Shown in pieces: positions 45,336 to 57,300 of a stretch of 64,000 nt of DNA. The notes under the pieces are model-generated. The model ran no database searches and was not told where the DNA came from. It saw nothing but the letters and a program-made list of their open reading frames with translations. Each line of letters opens with the position of its first letter. Position 1 is the stretch's first letter. The position numbers and the translations under genes were made by a program. Source of the stretch: Lampris incognitus (lineage: Eukaryota; Chordata; Actinopteri; Lampriformes; Lampridae); assembly GCF_029633865.1 (NCBI RefSeq), contig NC_079223.1, positions 9,123,736 through 9,187,735 of the forward strand, written 5' to 3'.

Positions 45336-48300
45336 TTGTCTCTCTGTCTCTCTCTCTCTGTGTCTCTCTGTGTCTCTCTGTGTCTCTCTCTCTCTCTGTT
45401 TACACATTCAGTTTTATGAAATTCACATTCACGCTTAATCACGTCGCTCAGATCTCATTGTTTCCACACGCAGAGAAAAACGGTTGTCTTCGAAAGTGAT
45501 AGTACAGCTGAAGGGAAACACCGCCACCATCGTCAAGGTATAGTGCCTGCACAGCATAGTGGGTGATGATGCGTTGCACTTGATGGGCACATACAAAGTG
45601 GAATTAGAATAATTTCTGGTTTCCTTTTTCCTCTCAGCTCTCACCCAGTGTTATCCGTGGGAATGGACAGATGGATAGAGGGAAATCCTTTTCTTATGAC
45701 TTCTCCTATGATTCCACTGACAGAAAAAGCCCCTCTTTTGCAGCCCAGGAGAAGGTGTCCGATCCATTTCAACTGTGTAATATTTGAAGTCTTTGTCTGC
45801 TGTTGGGAAAGTTCCTCACTGTATAACCTTCATTGCAAAGTTGAGGGTCGACTTGTGTCAGATGCCTAAATTTGTGCAGGATGACAAAAAGTGAGATCTA
45901 GTTATTGGCAATTAACCTTATCTGGCAGTCAGATAGTCAAACTTATACATGATCTGTTTCTATCCTCTTAATGTATTTTAGGTGTGCCGTGTGCAACATT
46001 TCTCTCATTTTTAGTAACCTGCCTCTGCCATTTCAGATTTTTCAAGACTTGGGAACTGATGTTCTGAAAGCTGCGTTTGAGGGTTTCAATGCCTGCATCT
46101 TTGCCTATGGCCAGACAGGGACTGGAAAATCCTACACAATGATGGGTGATATTGTAAGGCCTCTTCTTGGTGTCCACATCACATGCTGACACTGGATCGG
46201 ATCCACCCACAGTCCGGCAGATCCGCAAAGAGATCACATCTGGTCCTAGACCGCCCCCGCCTCTGCGCCGATTCCGGCCATGGATGTATTATAGTTCTAC
46301 TATAATACATCCATGATTCCAGCAGATCAGCATAGGGATCACATCCGGTCCTAGATTGCCCTGCACCTCTGGCCAGAGTGTGGTCTCCTTACAGAAGTCA
46401 GAACCCATATATAAATTGGGCCTTGCGGGTCTAAAATGAGTCAAGAGTCAGCACCTGAATTCTCCATTTCTCGCTTCACATTTTTTTAGAAACAGATTTT
46501 AATGGCCTGAAGAACGTTTACGTCACTGAATACGCTGCCGTGCATTTCTGTACCGGCATCATGGTGGGTGCCAGATGCTGTGATCCATTCGGTCCAGATC
46601 CAGCCCAGTTTCATTTTTCTGTCTGCTGCTTGTTTTGACATGTTAATTTGCTCATGATGGAAACCTTCTGAATGTCTCATTTGGATTGTCCGTTCACAAA
46701 GCAGTCTGACTAGCAACTGCACAGCGCCGAGGACGCAGGGGATGTTGTGTAACAATCGCAATGCTATAGAGTTTACACAGTTTGTGTACCTTCACTTCTT
46801 CATGCACCACTTCTTCCCAACTATGAAAGGACTGACTGGCAGCCTCATTAGATGTACCCCTCCTCCTCCCCCATTATGTTTGTCCTCTCTAATCAGAAAA
46901 TACAATGAGGCGAGAGAGGTTCCCATCTTTCCCTCTCCCCACCTTGCACAGTGTTGGAAATTTCATGTGGCTGATGAGATTTATGCCTGTCTACCAGGAG
47001 ACTCGTGCAAGGTCGTCAACTGAGTTGCTGTCAACATCCTAGATAATTATATACAGCTCTCAATGCTCACTATCTGTTACTTTGTAATTAAAACAAGAGG
47101 GCACACAATTCAGACTGGAATTGGTTTTATGCTTCGGTAGCTCCATCAGACGAGCTGTTATTTGTGTTTAGCAAGCTTTGCGCATCCTGAGTTGTGGTCA
47201 AAGAATGGGGAAATATGACTAAATTAAAAGACAGTGTAGGGACAGAATGTCATATTCATTTCACAGGTTTACCTAGTAACATTATGAGATTGTGTGTGTG
47301 TGTACATAATTTTGCATGTTTCCTATATTGTGGCAGGAGGATAAAGGCTTAATTCCACGGATCTGTGAACATTTGTTCTGTGAGATATCCAAGAGAAGCA
47401 AGAGCGATGCGGTGTCCTTTCGCACAGAGGTCAGGTAAGGGGTCATCATCCAGTGAATGAGGTAACGCTTCTGGTCATTCAAAAGAGAAGTTTCAGGACT
47501 AACAGAGGTCTCTCCAGTCACTATTCGAAGTCTCTCCAATTAACGACAAATTCACAACTTTCATTTTGCTACAAAAGATTTCATGATGATCAAAGAAAGT
47601 TGAATCAGTTCATCTGGACACAACGTTTATTTAGAGAAACGTTTCATCACTCAACTGACTGCAGGTATCCCCACCCTTATGAACAACACAGTGGTATAAC
47701 AACTGAGACCAACCATCAGTTTCATTTGCAAATAGGCATGAGCATTAACTAATGTTAAAACGGCCATATTCGCCAGTGGCCACTCTTTCAATGATGAGGA
47801 TGTGCACATCCTTGATAGGGAGGAACACTGGTTTGACCGGGGAGTTAAAGAGGCCGTCTATGTGAAGAGGGAATGACCATCCCTGAATGGGGGGGATGGG
47901 GCTAAGAGTACATCTGTCACCATCTTACAATGCTGTGATTGCAAACATTCCCAAATCCTCTGTGAATAGTACACATGGCCATTGTAACTCTAGCTAATGG
48001 TCACACCTATATTTGCGTATGAAACTGGTCATTGGTTTCAGTTGTTATGCCACTGTATTGTTTATAAGGGTGGGGACACCTGCAGTCAGTTTAGACTGGA
48101 GAGATTAAACATTTCTGTCAATATATGTTGTGTCCAGATGAACTGATTCAACTTTCTTTGATTTTGTTACCTGGATTATTGAGCATGCATAATGTCAGAG
48201 TTTACTCCCATAGGCTGTAGTTGGAGTACGAAATGAAGCTGTTTGAAAGGACTTAATGTTTTTCTACATGACCAGTAGACGGTACCTTATTACCCCTCAG

Positions 48301-51300
48301 GTTTGGCGTAATCATTTAGCCACTTGGCATGACAAGTAACCACGGTACAAAGGGGTAGAGCTGTAGACATTGAACTGTCGTTACTCATCATCGCAGTTGG
48401 GCAGTACTTGAGCCGGTGCATAACAGATTGAACAGGAAGCCCTTAGGGTCATCCCTAATTGCTCATTTACTGTGAGAAAGAATGCTAATGGACAATGAGC
48501 CTTAATATCAAATCAAGTGTAATAGCACTCCCTTAAGATGATGATGGGAGCTCTGTCTGGCTGGCAGATGAGGAGCGTGGGTAAAATAGTGATATAGTAG
48601 TCATTATGCACAGAGAGATGTCATTCTTTGCTCCTTTTTCTCTTTAATAGTGGTGCTATGTCCTTTGCTAGTGTTATTTGATTGCCAAGTGGTGTACTTC
48701 ACCTGGACTATTTTTGCAGACAAAACGGTTATACATCCCCTTATGTTGGAACAGTATTTCTATATCCCAGAGACCTGTTTCCCCCCCCCCCCGTTTTTAA
48801 AAGGACAAAAAAAGTGTAAAAATAAGGGTAGCTGTGACTCGAAGGGTAAAATGGTAAAATGTTTTCCTTTTCAAACTGATTTGAGCTTTAGCTCTAGCAC
48901 CACATTTGATTTAAGTTACTTTTTGAACGAGCTTTCTTGAAATTGAAATGGCTAATAGCTTGTGTAATGTGAAGATTATGTGTCTAGAATGGCACAAAAT
49001 TTACACTGCATCTCAGGAGTTGAGGAAACGCATTGACAGTGCTTAAAGGAAGAATCTCAGGTCAAGAATTAAATTGTCTTCTAAAGCTTTTAGTTGAATG
49101 AAACTGTCCAATGTTTGTAATGCCAGAGTTTTTGTTAGGCTTATCCAAATAATTTAAACTTGGATGAGAATGCTGCAAATATAGATCTGTGTTTTCATTG
49201 AATAATAAGCTTTGCTAAAACTCAGAAGCCTCCACAAGCTGTCATCAAGCACAGGCACAAGTTATATGTTGGTCTCTTCATGCTGTTCCAGTGTTTCTCA
49301 CTAAAGCTTTGAGGCATGTTATTGATCCTGTAAGGGAAATGATGGTGCCATAAGGGAACTGATCACAGAAAGTTGAATCGGTTCATCTGGACACAACGTT
49401 TATTGAGAGAAATGTTTCATCACTCACCGAAGTGACCTCTTCAGTCTCAACTGACTGCAGGTATCCCCACCCTTATAAACAGTACAGTGACATAACGACC
49501 GAAATCAACAATCAGTTTCATATGCAAATAGGCATGACCATTAACTAGAGTTTCAGTGGCCATGTGTAGTATTCACAGAGGATTTGGGAATAGTTGGAAT
49601 CACAGCATTGTAAAATGGTGACAACAGATGTACTCTTAGCAATTCAGGGTTCAGGGATGGTCGTTCCCTCTTCACAGAGATGGCGTCTTTGCTCCCCATT
49701 CAAACCACCGTTCCTCCCTATCAAGGATGTGCACATCCTCATCCCTGAAAGAGTGGCCACTGGCCTGTAGATGGGTGTAGACTGCGGAGTCCTGGCCTGA
49801 CGTGTTAGTTCTCCTGTGTTGTGACATCCTTTTGGCCAATGTCTGTTTGATTTCCTCGATGTACAAGTCACGGCAATCCTCCTGGCACATAACAGCGTAC
49901 ACTATATTGCTCTGTTTGTGCCGGGGAACCTGATCCTTGGGGTGGACCAACTTCTGTCACAGCGTTTTCTGGGGTTTAAAAGCAACTGAGACGCGGTGTT
50001 TGGAAAATACGCGTCTCAGCTTTTCTGACACTCCCGCCAAATATGGAATCACCACTGGTTTACCTTTAGGCAGCTGTTGTCCATCTCCTTTCTTTGATTG
50101 GCTGGTGCACTGTTTGGGCGTCTTCCTGGCTTTGACAAACACTCAGTTAGGATAACCACACTTAACCAGGGCCTGTTTGATATGAGATTTCTCCCCTTTG
50201 CCTGCCACTGTGTCAGTGGGGACTTTGTCAGCTCGGTGGTAGTGTCCTGATGACTCCTAGTTTGTGCTCCAGTGGGGTTGTCCACAAATCTGAACCAATG
50301 GCTAGGTGGTGTCCCTGGATAGGCCATCAGGGCCCTCTTTTCCACTTCCTCCTTAAACAAGTTGGCCACGGCAGGTGAGACTTGGGAATCCATAGCACAC
50401 CCATGCCTCTGCCTATAGTACTGCCCCCTGTATGTGGACTGAAGACACAGCTTCAGGAGCAGACACACTTGGTCTGTGTTAAGGGTGGTCCTATTGCTAA
50501 GGGTGGGGTCATTTTGTAATTGCATAAGGACTACCTCCACTGCTTCATCAACAGGAATGTGAAGAGAGACTTAACATCATCAGAGACCATTGTTTCATCT
50601 CCCTCCATAATGATGTCCCTCACCTTATCCACAAAATCCATAGTGTTCTGAATGTGATGTTCATTACTGCCTACCAACAGGTTAAGAATAGATGCAAGGG
50701 GCATCTGGGTGGCATGGCGGGCTATTTCGTTACCTACCAACATGGGGATTGACGGTTCGAATCCCCGTGTTACCTCCGGCTTGGTCAGGCATCCCTACAG
50801 ATACAATTGGCCGTGTCTGCGGGTGGGAAGCCGGATGTGGGTATGTGTCCTGGTCGCTACACTAACGCCTACTCTGGTCAGTTGGGGCGTCTGTTTGGGG
50901 GGTGATCCTCCCACGCGCTACGTCTCCCTGGCAAAACTGTCACCTGTCAGGTGACAGGAAGCAGCTGGCGACTCCACATGTACCGGAGGAGGCATGTGGT
51001 AGTCTGCTGCAGCCCTCCCCGGATCGGCAGAGGGGGTGGAGCTGTGACCAGGACGTCTTGGAAGAGTGGGGGTAATTAGACGGGTACAATTGGGGTGAAA
51101 AGGGGGGGTAGTTGCAGGAAACTTAGAGATGTTCTAGGTCACTGAGTTAATCATACAAACAATAGGCTGCAATGGCACATCCTGTTTATGTGTCGTAGGT
51201 AAACCATACAGACTAGGTGTAGCTTCCCCTGGATATAATCTTGGGTATAATCTATGGTATAAAATTCTGTCAATAGCATTGTCCTGTTCTAATAGCTTCA

Positions 51301-54300
51301 GACAGTCTATCACCTTTTTCTTGTAACCACTGCCCGGATCTTGTTCCAGGGGCTCATAAGTATTCATGCCGCTGAGTAACAGCATAACTGTCTCATGATA
51401 GTCTGTCTGGTTTGATACAACAGTGCATCTGCCTTTGTCTGCCGGAAGGATGATGATGTTATTGTCCTTACTGAGAGTTGTGAGAGCTGTCCTCTATTGA
51501 TGTTGGATGGCGGCTGTCGCCATCTTACAATGCTGTGATTGCAACTATTCCCAGGAAAGATGCAACACACCCAGGTCTGTTTGTTCCCTTGCCATCGGGG
51601 AAAACATACCGCACCATCAAAACCCAGACTAACAGGCCTAGGAACAGCTTCTTCCCCAGAGCTGTAGCCTCCATCGCCCCCCCCCCCCCACACACACACA
51701 AACATACACCTGCCTACAGCTGCTGAGGACTAACTGGTACTAAAACCCCTGCAATATGGATAACTACATGTTATAATCCCATGCACTATTTTGAAAGTTG
51801 AAAGCCCGCTGCTATATTTTATTGTCTCACTATCATTTTTGCTACCTCTCTTATTTTTACTACCTCACTTGTTTATACTAAATGTTGTTTGTCCTGTTTT
51901 TAATCTTGTTTTTTTTTAATCACTTAGATGAGTGATGAAACATATCTCTCAATAAACGTTGTGTCCAGATGAACTGACTTACCTTTCTGTGATTTCCTTA
52001 CCTGGATTGTTGAGCATGCATAAAGACAAGGGAAATTATGTTTGCTATAAGCAAATATGAGATCACATTACAATAACCTATCTAATTACACATGTTTGAA
52101 ACAAGTTCCGTAAGTGTTAAGAAGAACATGTAGGCGTCATAAGGTAGACTGAAAATACTGATGGTAAACTACACCACGCAGAGGGTGATTCATGTTGTCT
52201 TTAATGGTGCGTGATTACTTTGTCATCTTTATCACATCACCCCAACGGAGTCTAATTCTTATCATTTCCCAAGTGGTGGCTGGCCAGTACAGGGCGCTGG
52301 GGCGCCGCCCCCTTCAAATATCAAGAGATTAAAATCTACTTAAACATGTTAAATATTATTTAGTTGTATAATGCAAATAATTATGAAATGAAATTGTTTT
52401 TCAGTCTGTCAGCAGCATTAAATATTGGTTCATATGGTATTTGGTTGATTTCTGTCTGAATACTTATACTTCCTGGGTGAGGGGCGCCAGCCAAATGATA
52501 CCTTATGTAAGCCCTCAAACTTGTGGCGAGCAGGTGACCTGAGGCTGCTGTCTGATTGGTTTCTTCAGATTTTCCAAGGGGCGCAGTTCTGTGCCGCTCC
52601 AGACACTCCCACTTTTATTGGCAGCGAATTGGTATTGTTTTAATGTTTTTTAATCTAATGTGAGTGGACAATTCTCGTGGCTGTCAATCATGTTCACACC
52701 CACCACCATGCCTCGTCTCAACTGTCAATCATCCACCGTCTGCGAACCCTGATAAAATTTATAGGCTACATTGTCCTTCTTAATAACTCTGACTGTGTTG
52801 ACATTAAAGCAGCTGTCAGGTGTGCTGTGCAAAGGTAAATTGCGCCCCTCCCGCCCCAAATTTTTTTAGCACCAGCCACCACTGCATTTCACTTGCTGTT
52901 TCCAAGAAGGCTGCCTCCCAAACATGCATCTGTTTGGTGAAAACATGCTTTCTTGAGCACCTTTGTAATGTTGACAAGAGATGCTTTTTACAGAGATCGC
53001 GTGGGGGTTTCTTTCCAATTTTGTCTGTATAGATTTCTAATATTTCAGGGAGTCACAGATTCCTAAATGTTGCACTGGGACACAATCTCCACCGCTTGCC
53101 CTTTGACGCTAATAGGGCTTGGCTCTGGCTACTTGTTCCTGAAATCCATGACAAGTTTCTCCCCACATTACGAAGCTGTCAGTTTCTCACAACACTGTGT
53201 TGACATTTGTTTTGCACAATTAAAACATTGTAAATTTATGTGCACCACAAGGAGGTGACAATAGATGGTAACATCTTTGAGTAGTGAAAAGAGCCCATTA
53301 ACATGCAAATTCTATTGCATTAATCTTTTTAGTTGCTTTTAATTGTGTAACATTGTGAAAATGGAGATATGTATGGCTACACCCACAGTGTAAGGTCTCT
53401 GCTGTTTGATTGCCACCATGTTTTTTAGATTAATTTATCCACGACACTGCAAGGACTCCTTTTTTGTGAATTAGGTAATCTGCCAGTTTTTAATTATACA
53501 ATCAGGCTCTCAACAATAGTGATATTGGTGTGTCTGCAAAATTCCAGTTCACATTGGTTTACATTACATTACAGTCATTTAGCCGACGCTTTTATCCAAA
53601 GCGACTTACAATAAGGGCATCATTAAAGTAGGAAATCAGGAGAACTACTAGTCATCAGAGGTCATAAGTGCATCTAAACAAGCTTCTAAGAGCAAAACCA
53701 GTGCTAAAGTAAAAGTGCAAGAAAGAGATTTTTTTTTAATGAGTGAATACAATAAGTGCTAAGAGCAAGTAGCAGGGTAGTAGTTCTTAAAGAGGTGAGT
53801 TCTCAACCTGCGCCGAAAGATGGGCAGCGACTCTGCTGTCCTGACATCAGTGGGGAGTTCATTCCACCACTGTGGGGCCAGGACAGAAAGAGCCGTGACC
53901 GGGTCGATCGGCAGCAGGGGCCTCTGAGCGACGGGGCAACCAGGCGTCCCGAGGCAGCAGAGCGAAGTGTTCGGGCGGGGGTGTAGGGCTTGACAATGGC
54001 CATGGCCCTGACTGGAGTTTACTTGTGATAGTTCCGCTTCCGGTGTGGGAAGATGGCGATGCGAATTCATGTTTGCAGTGGCCTCACTCTGTACCGTCCA
54101 TGCAGTGTCTTTGTCCACATCTGCGTCTAAGTTTGTCTTCGTTTGATGGCTGGGAGAGCTTGTTCTGCTGCGGCCTGTGGGCCCAGGGACCACGGCCCTG
54201 CCTGGAGTTGTGCCCGAAGAGGTAACACTGAGGGCAGTCTGACAGGACGCGGAAGTGGGGCAGGCTAAGCTAACTGCTAGCCCATGCAGACCAGCAGTTC

Positions 54301-57300
54301 TGATAACACTGAGGGCGGTCTGGCGGCGGCCTTGCCTAGCCTTGACTGTGTTTTTAGTGTCATCGTGTGGAGTGCGATGAGGTGTCTGGCTGGGAGAGCT
54401 GGCATTGGATCAGCTGAGGGAGCCTGGTCTACTGCATCCTGTGGGCCCAAGAACCACAACCCGAGGAGGAAACACCGAGGGTGGTCTGACAGGATGCAGA
54501 AGCGTAGCAGGCTAAGCTAACTGCTAGCCCATGCAGACCAGCAGTTCTGACAGTCATCCTGGCCGGTGTTCGTTCTCCTGGACAGTGATTATTTTTTCAT
54601 TTTTTTAGTTTAGCTATATGTGTTAGTTTGGATATATGTGTTCTTGTAGTTTTTTTGATATGTGTTTTTGTTTTTGTGTTGCACTGCTGTGGGCTGGGGG
54701 AAACGATGTTTTGTTTCATTTCACATGCGCAAGTGCGTGAAATGAAATGACAAAGTGTTTGTGATTCTGATCGTGCTTGCTTTTAGGTATACAATCGGGT
54801 TTTAACTTATTTGTACATTCCTCAGTAGATTATTTGTAGTTTGTGAATAAAACACAGTTTGTTTTGCCCCCTATAGTTGAATGTAGTCATAATCATAGTG
54901 ACCCTTCATTATTTTCGTTTTTTTGGTACAGGCTTTTTCCTGTTCAGTGTGGTGTCAAATGTCTGTCCTTTCTTGGCATCAGCTATTTGCAGATCTACAA
55001 TGAACGTGTGCAGGACCTTCTCAAGAGGAGGCCAACAGTCAGCGAAAAAAGAGGATTGAGAGTGAGAGAACACCCCGTGAACGGACCTTATGTAGAGAGT
55101 AAGGCAGCCTCACACTTGTACATCCCATGTCAAGCTCTGTTTGACTTTTAAGGTCTTAAGATTTAGTGTCTGAGAGTCAGGGCCAAAACTCTTCCAACAA
55201 AATGTGTCCAGACCTGTCGCAGCATCTTGTGTGCAGCTACAGCGATGTGGAGGAGCTGATGATGACAGGGAATGCCAACCGCACCACGGCCAGCACGGCC
55301 ATGAATGACATCAGTAGCCGCTCTCACGCCATCTTCACCATCCGCTTCACACAGGTAAGCGACACCACATGCGCCTCCGGTGCTCAGTTATAGGAAGAGT
55401 TCATTCTCTGTGGCATGATCTCAATGTGTTGTGTTTGAACTTCAGAAGGCTTTAAGAAAAGTTTCTCAGAAAACTACATAGCCTTAGGTGTGAGGAAGGT
55501 CAAGCCCCAAGAGCTCTAATTAATTATATCCTATTTATATATTTTGTTTAATGGTATTTATTTTTTTTAGCAATTCTCTTTTGCCATCTTCAAAGCCTTT
55601 TAAGTAGCACTGTTGTGATACTGCCTATACAGCTAAGTATTCCTCTGTGAGACTGCCTTGTTTGAACTAAACGGGTTGCTCGGTAATGTTTCCCACGCCA
55701 CAGGCGTTGTTTAATGCAGAGCTGCCATGTGAGACGCTGAGTAAGATCCACTTGGTAGACCTGGCAGGCAGCGAGAGAGCTGACGCCACGCATGCCACGG
55801 CTGTCCGGCTGAAAGAAGGTGCCAACATCAACAAATCTCTGGTCACCCTGGGCAGTGTGATCTCGGCTCTGGGTAAATGGAGGTCGCATCTTGAATGACT
55901 CATCATCGCACCGCACAGTCTATTACTGAGCAAGCCATTCGTTAATGGCCAAAAACCAAAATTTGTACAAGCACACAGATTTTAGACTGGCATCCTTCCA
56001 CTTCTTACTGCAAAACAATAAATGGCATTTAGGCTGACTTCAAGTAGACTGTGGTAGTGCATTTAAGTTCTCAAAATCCCCCCTAATGAAAACCATGTTT
56101 TTTAATCTCACTGTTTTTTAACGGAGGGTATGTTAATGTAGCGGCATCATGGTGGCGCAGTGGTTAGCGCGGTCACCTCACGGCAAGAAGGTCCTGGGTT
56201 CAACCTTGGGGCTCATCCCGGGGCGTCCTCTGTGTGGAGTTTGCATGTTCTCCCCATGTCTGTGTGGGTTTCTCCGGGTGCTCCGGTTTCCTCCCACAGT
56301 CCAAAGACATGTAGGTCAGGTGAATCGGCTGTACTAAATTGTCCCTAGGTGTGAATGTGTCGGCCCTGTGATGGCCTGTCGGCCTGTCCAGGGTGTCTCC
56401 CCACCTGCTGCCCAGTGACTGCTGGGATAGGCTCCGGCATCGGGCGACCCTGATTAAGATAAGCGGCTTGGATGATGGATGGATGGATGATATGTTAATG
56501 TAAAGTTACCCAAAATATTAGAGCTGTTGTTGGTGTGAAAACATGACGAAAGCACCTTGAAAAGCTATCCTCCTGGTTGTCACCGTAAGTGTACTGTTTC
56601 AGAAAAACCAATCAGCTTCTGGGAATTAATTAAATTATTTATTGCCCTGGTTTGATTGGACGGTCAATGAACTGTCCTCGTCACTCTGTTGGTCTGTTTT
56701 TGAATAGTTGCCTAGCAACATCGTGTAAATTGGCGAGCTAGCTAGCTACCAATAAACTCAACCACCTGAGATTTGGCTGTGTTCGGAGAGGGGGCGCTAG
56801 AACAGTTTTACCAAATCGAATGATACTTCTGAAGCTGAAAATTGCCACTCCTAACACTAATTTCCCATGATAATACTTTACTGACTGAATTCAATTCATT
56901 GAAGACTGACTCTTTAAAGGGAACGTGGACACATGGCGAAAGCACAGTGAGGAAGATAGATTATGATATACACTAACAACTCGTGCAAATGACTGACATG
57001 TACAACTTACCAGGCCGTCTTCGACACTCAGTTTATAAGCAGAACTCCATCATCATCATCATCATCATCGAAGGACGCCACCGTTGGAACTGTTTTAACC
57101 GGATCGCTTGTTGCCGTTGTGATCAGAGGCCATTACATCAGCTGTTTTTTAACGTGCATTTTTTATTTATCAGCCGTTTTTTCCTCCCTCCTGTGCTCAA
57201 GGGCACCGTCAGTCTAATTTGTACTCGCTGGTCGCTGCATTTCGCGTGAATTTCCGCCAACTTTGTCTGTGGAAGTTCTGCCCCGCGGAGCCTATATGAC

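Larger units (their letters stand above)
49372..52010 (-). mobile_element. Penelope-like element with RT and GIY-YIG (copy C)
   Basis: The longest PLE copy. On the minus strand the order is: terminus (51930-52010), RT N-part ([12 protein letters not shown]-like, then [31 protein letters not shown]; 51134-51480), RT core ([27 protein letters not shown]; 50049-50540), GIY-YIG ([20 protein letters not shown]; 49672-49950), inverted terminus (49372-49560). FVDN stands where active PLE RTs have YVDD, and frames are broken, so it is dead. A SINE (50699-51115) and a LINE 3' end (51535-51910) are inserted. Confidence 0.85.

Noticed and set aside
44993-45499. 168-codon plus-strand frame with Leu/Ser repeats
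   Set aside because: Runs through a LINE tail read backwards and a CT microsatellite.
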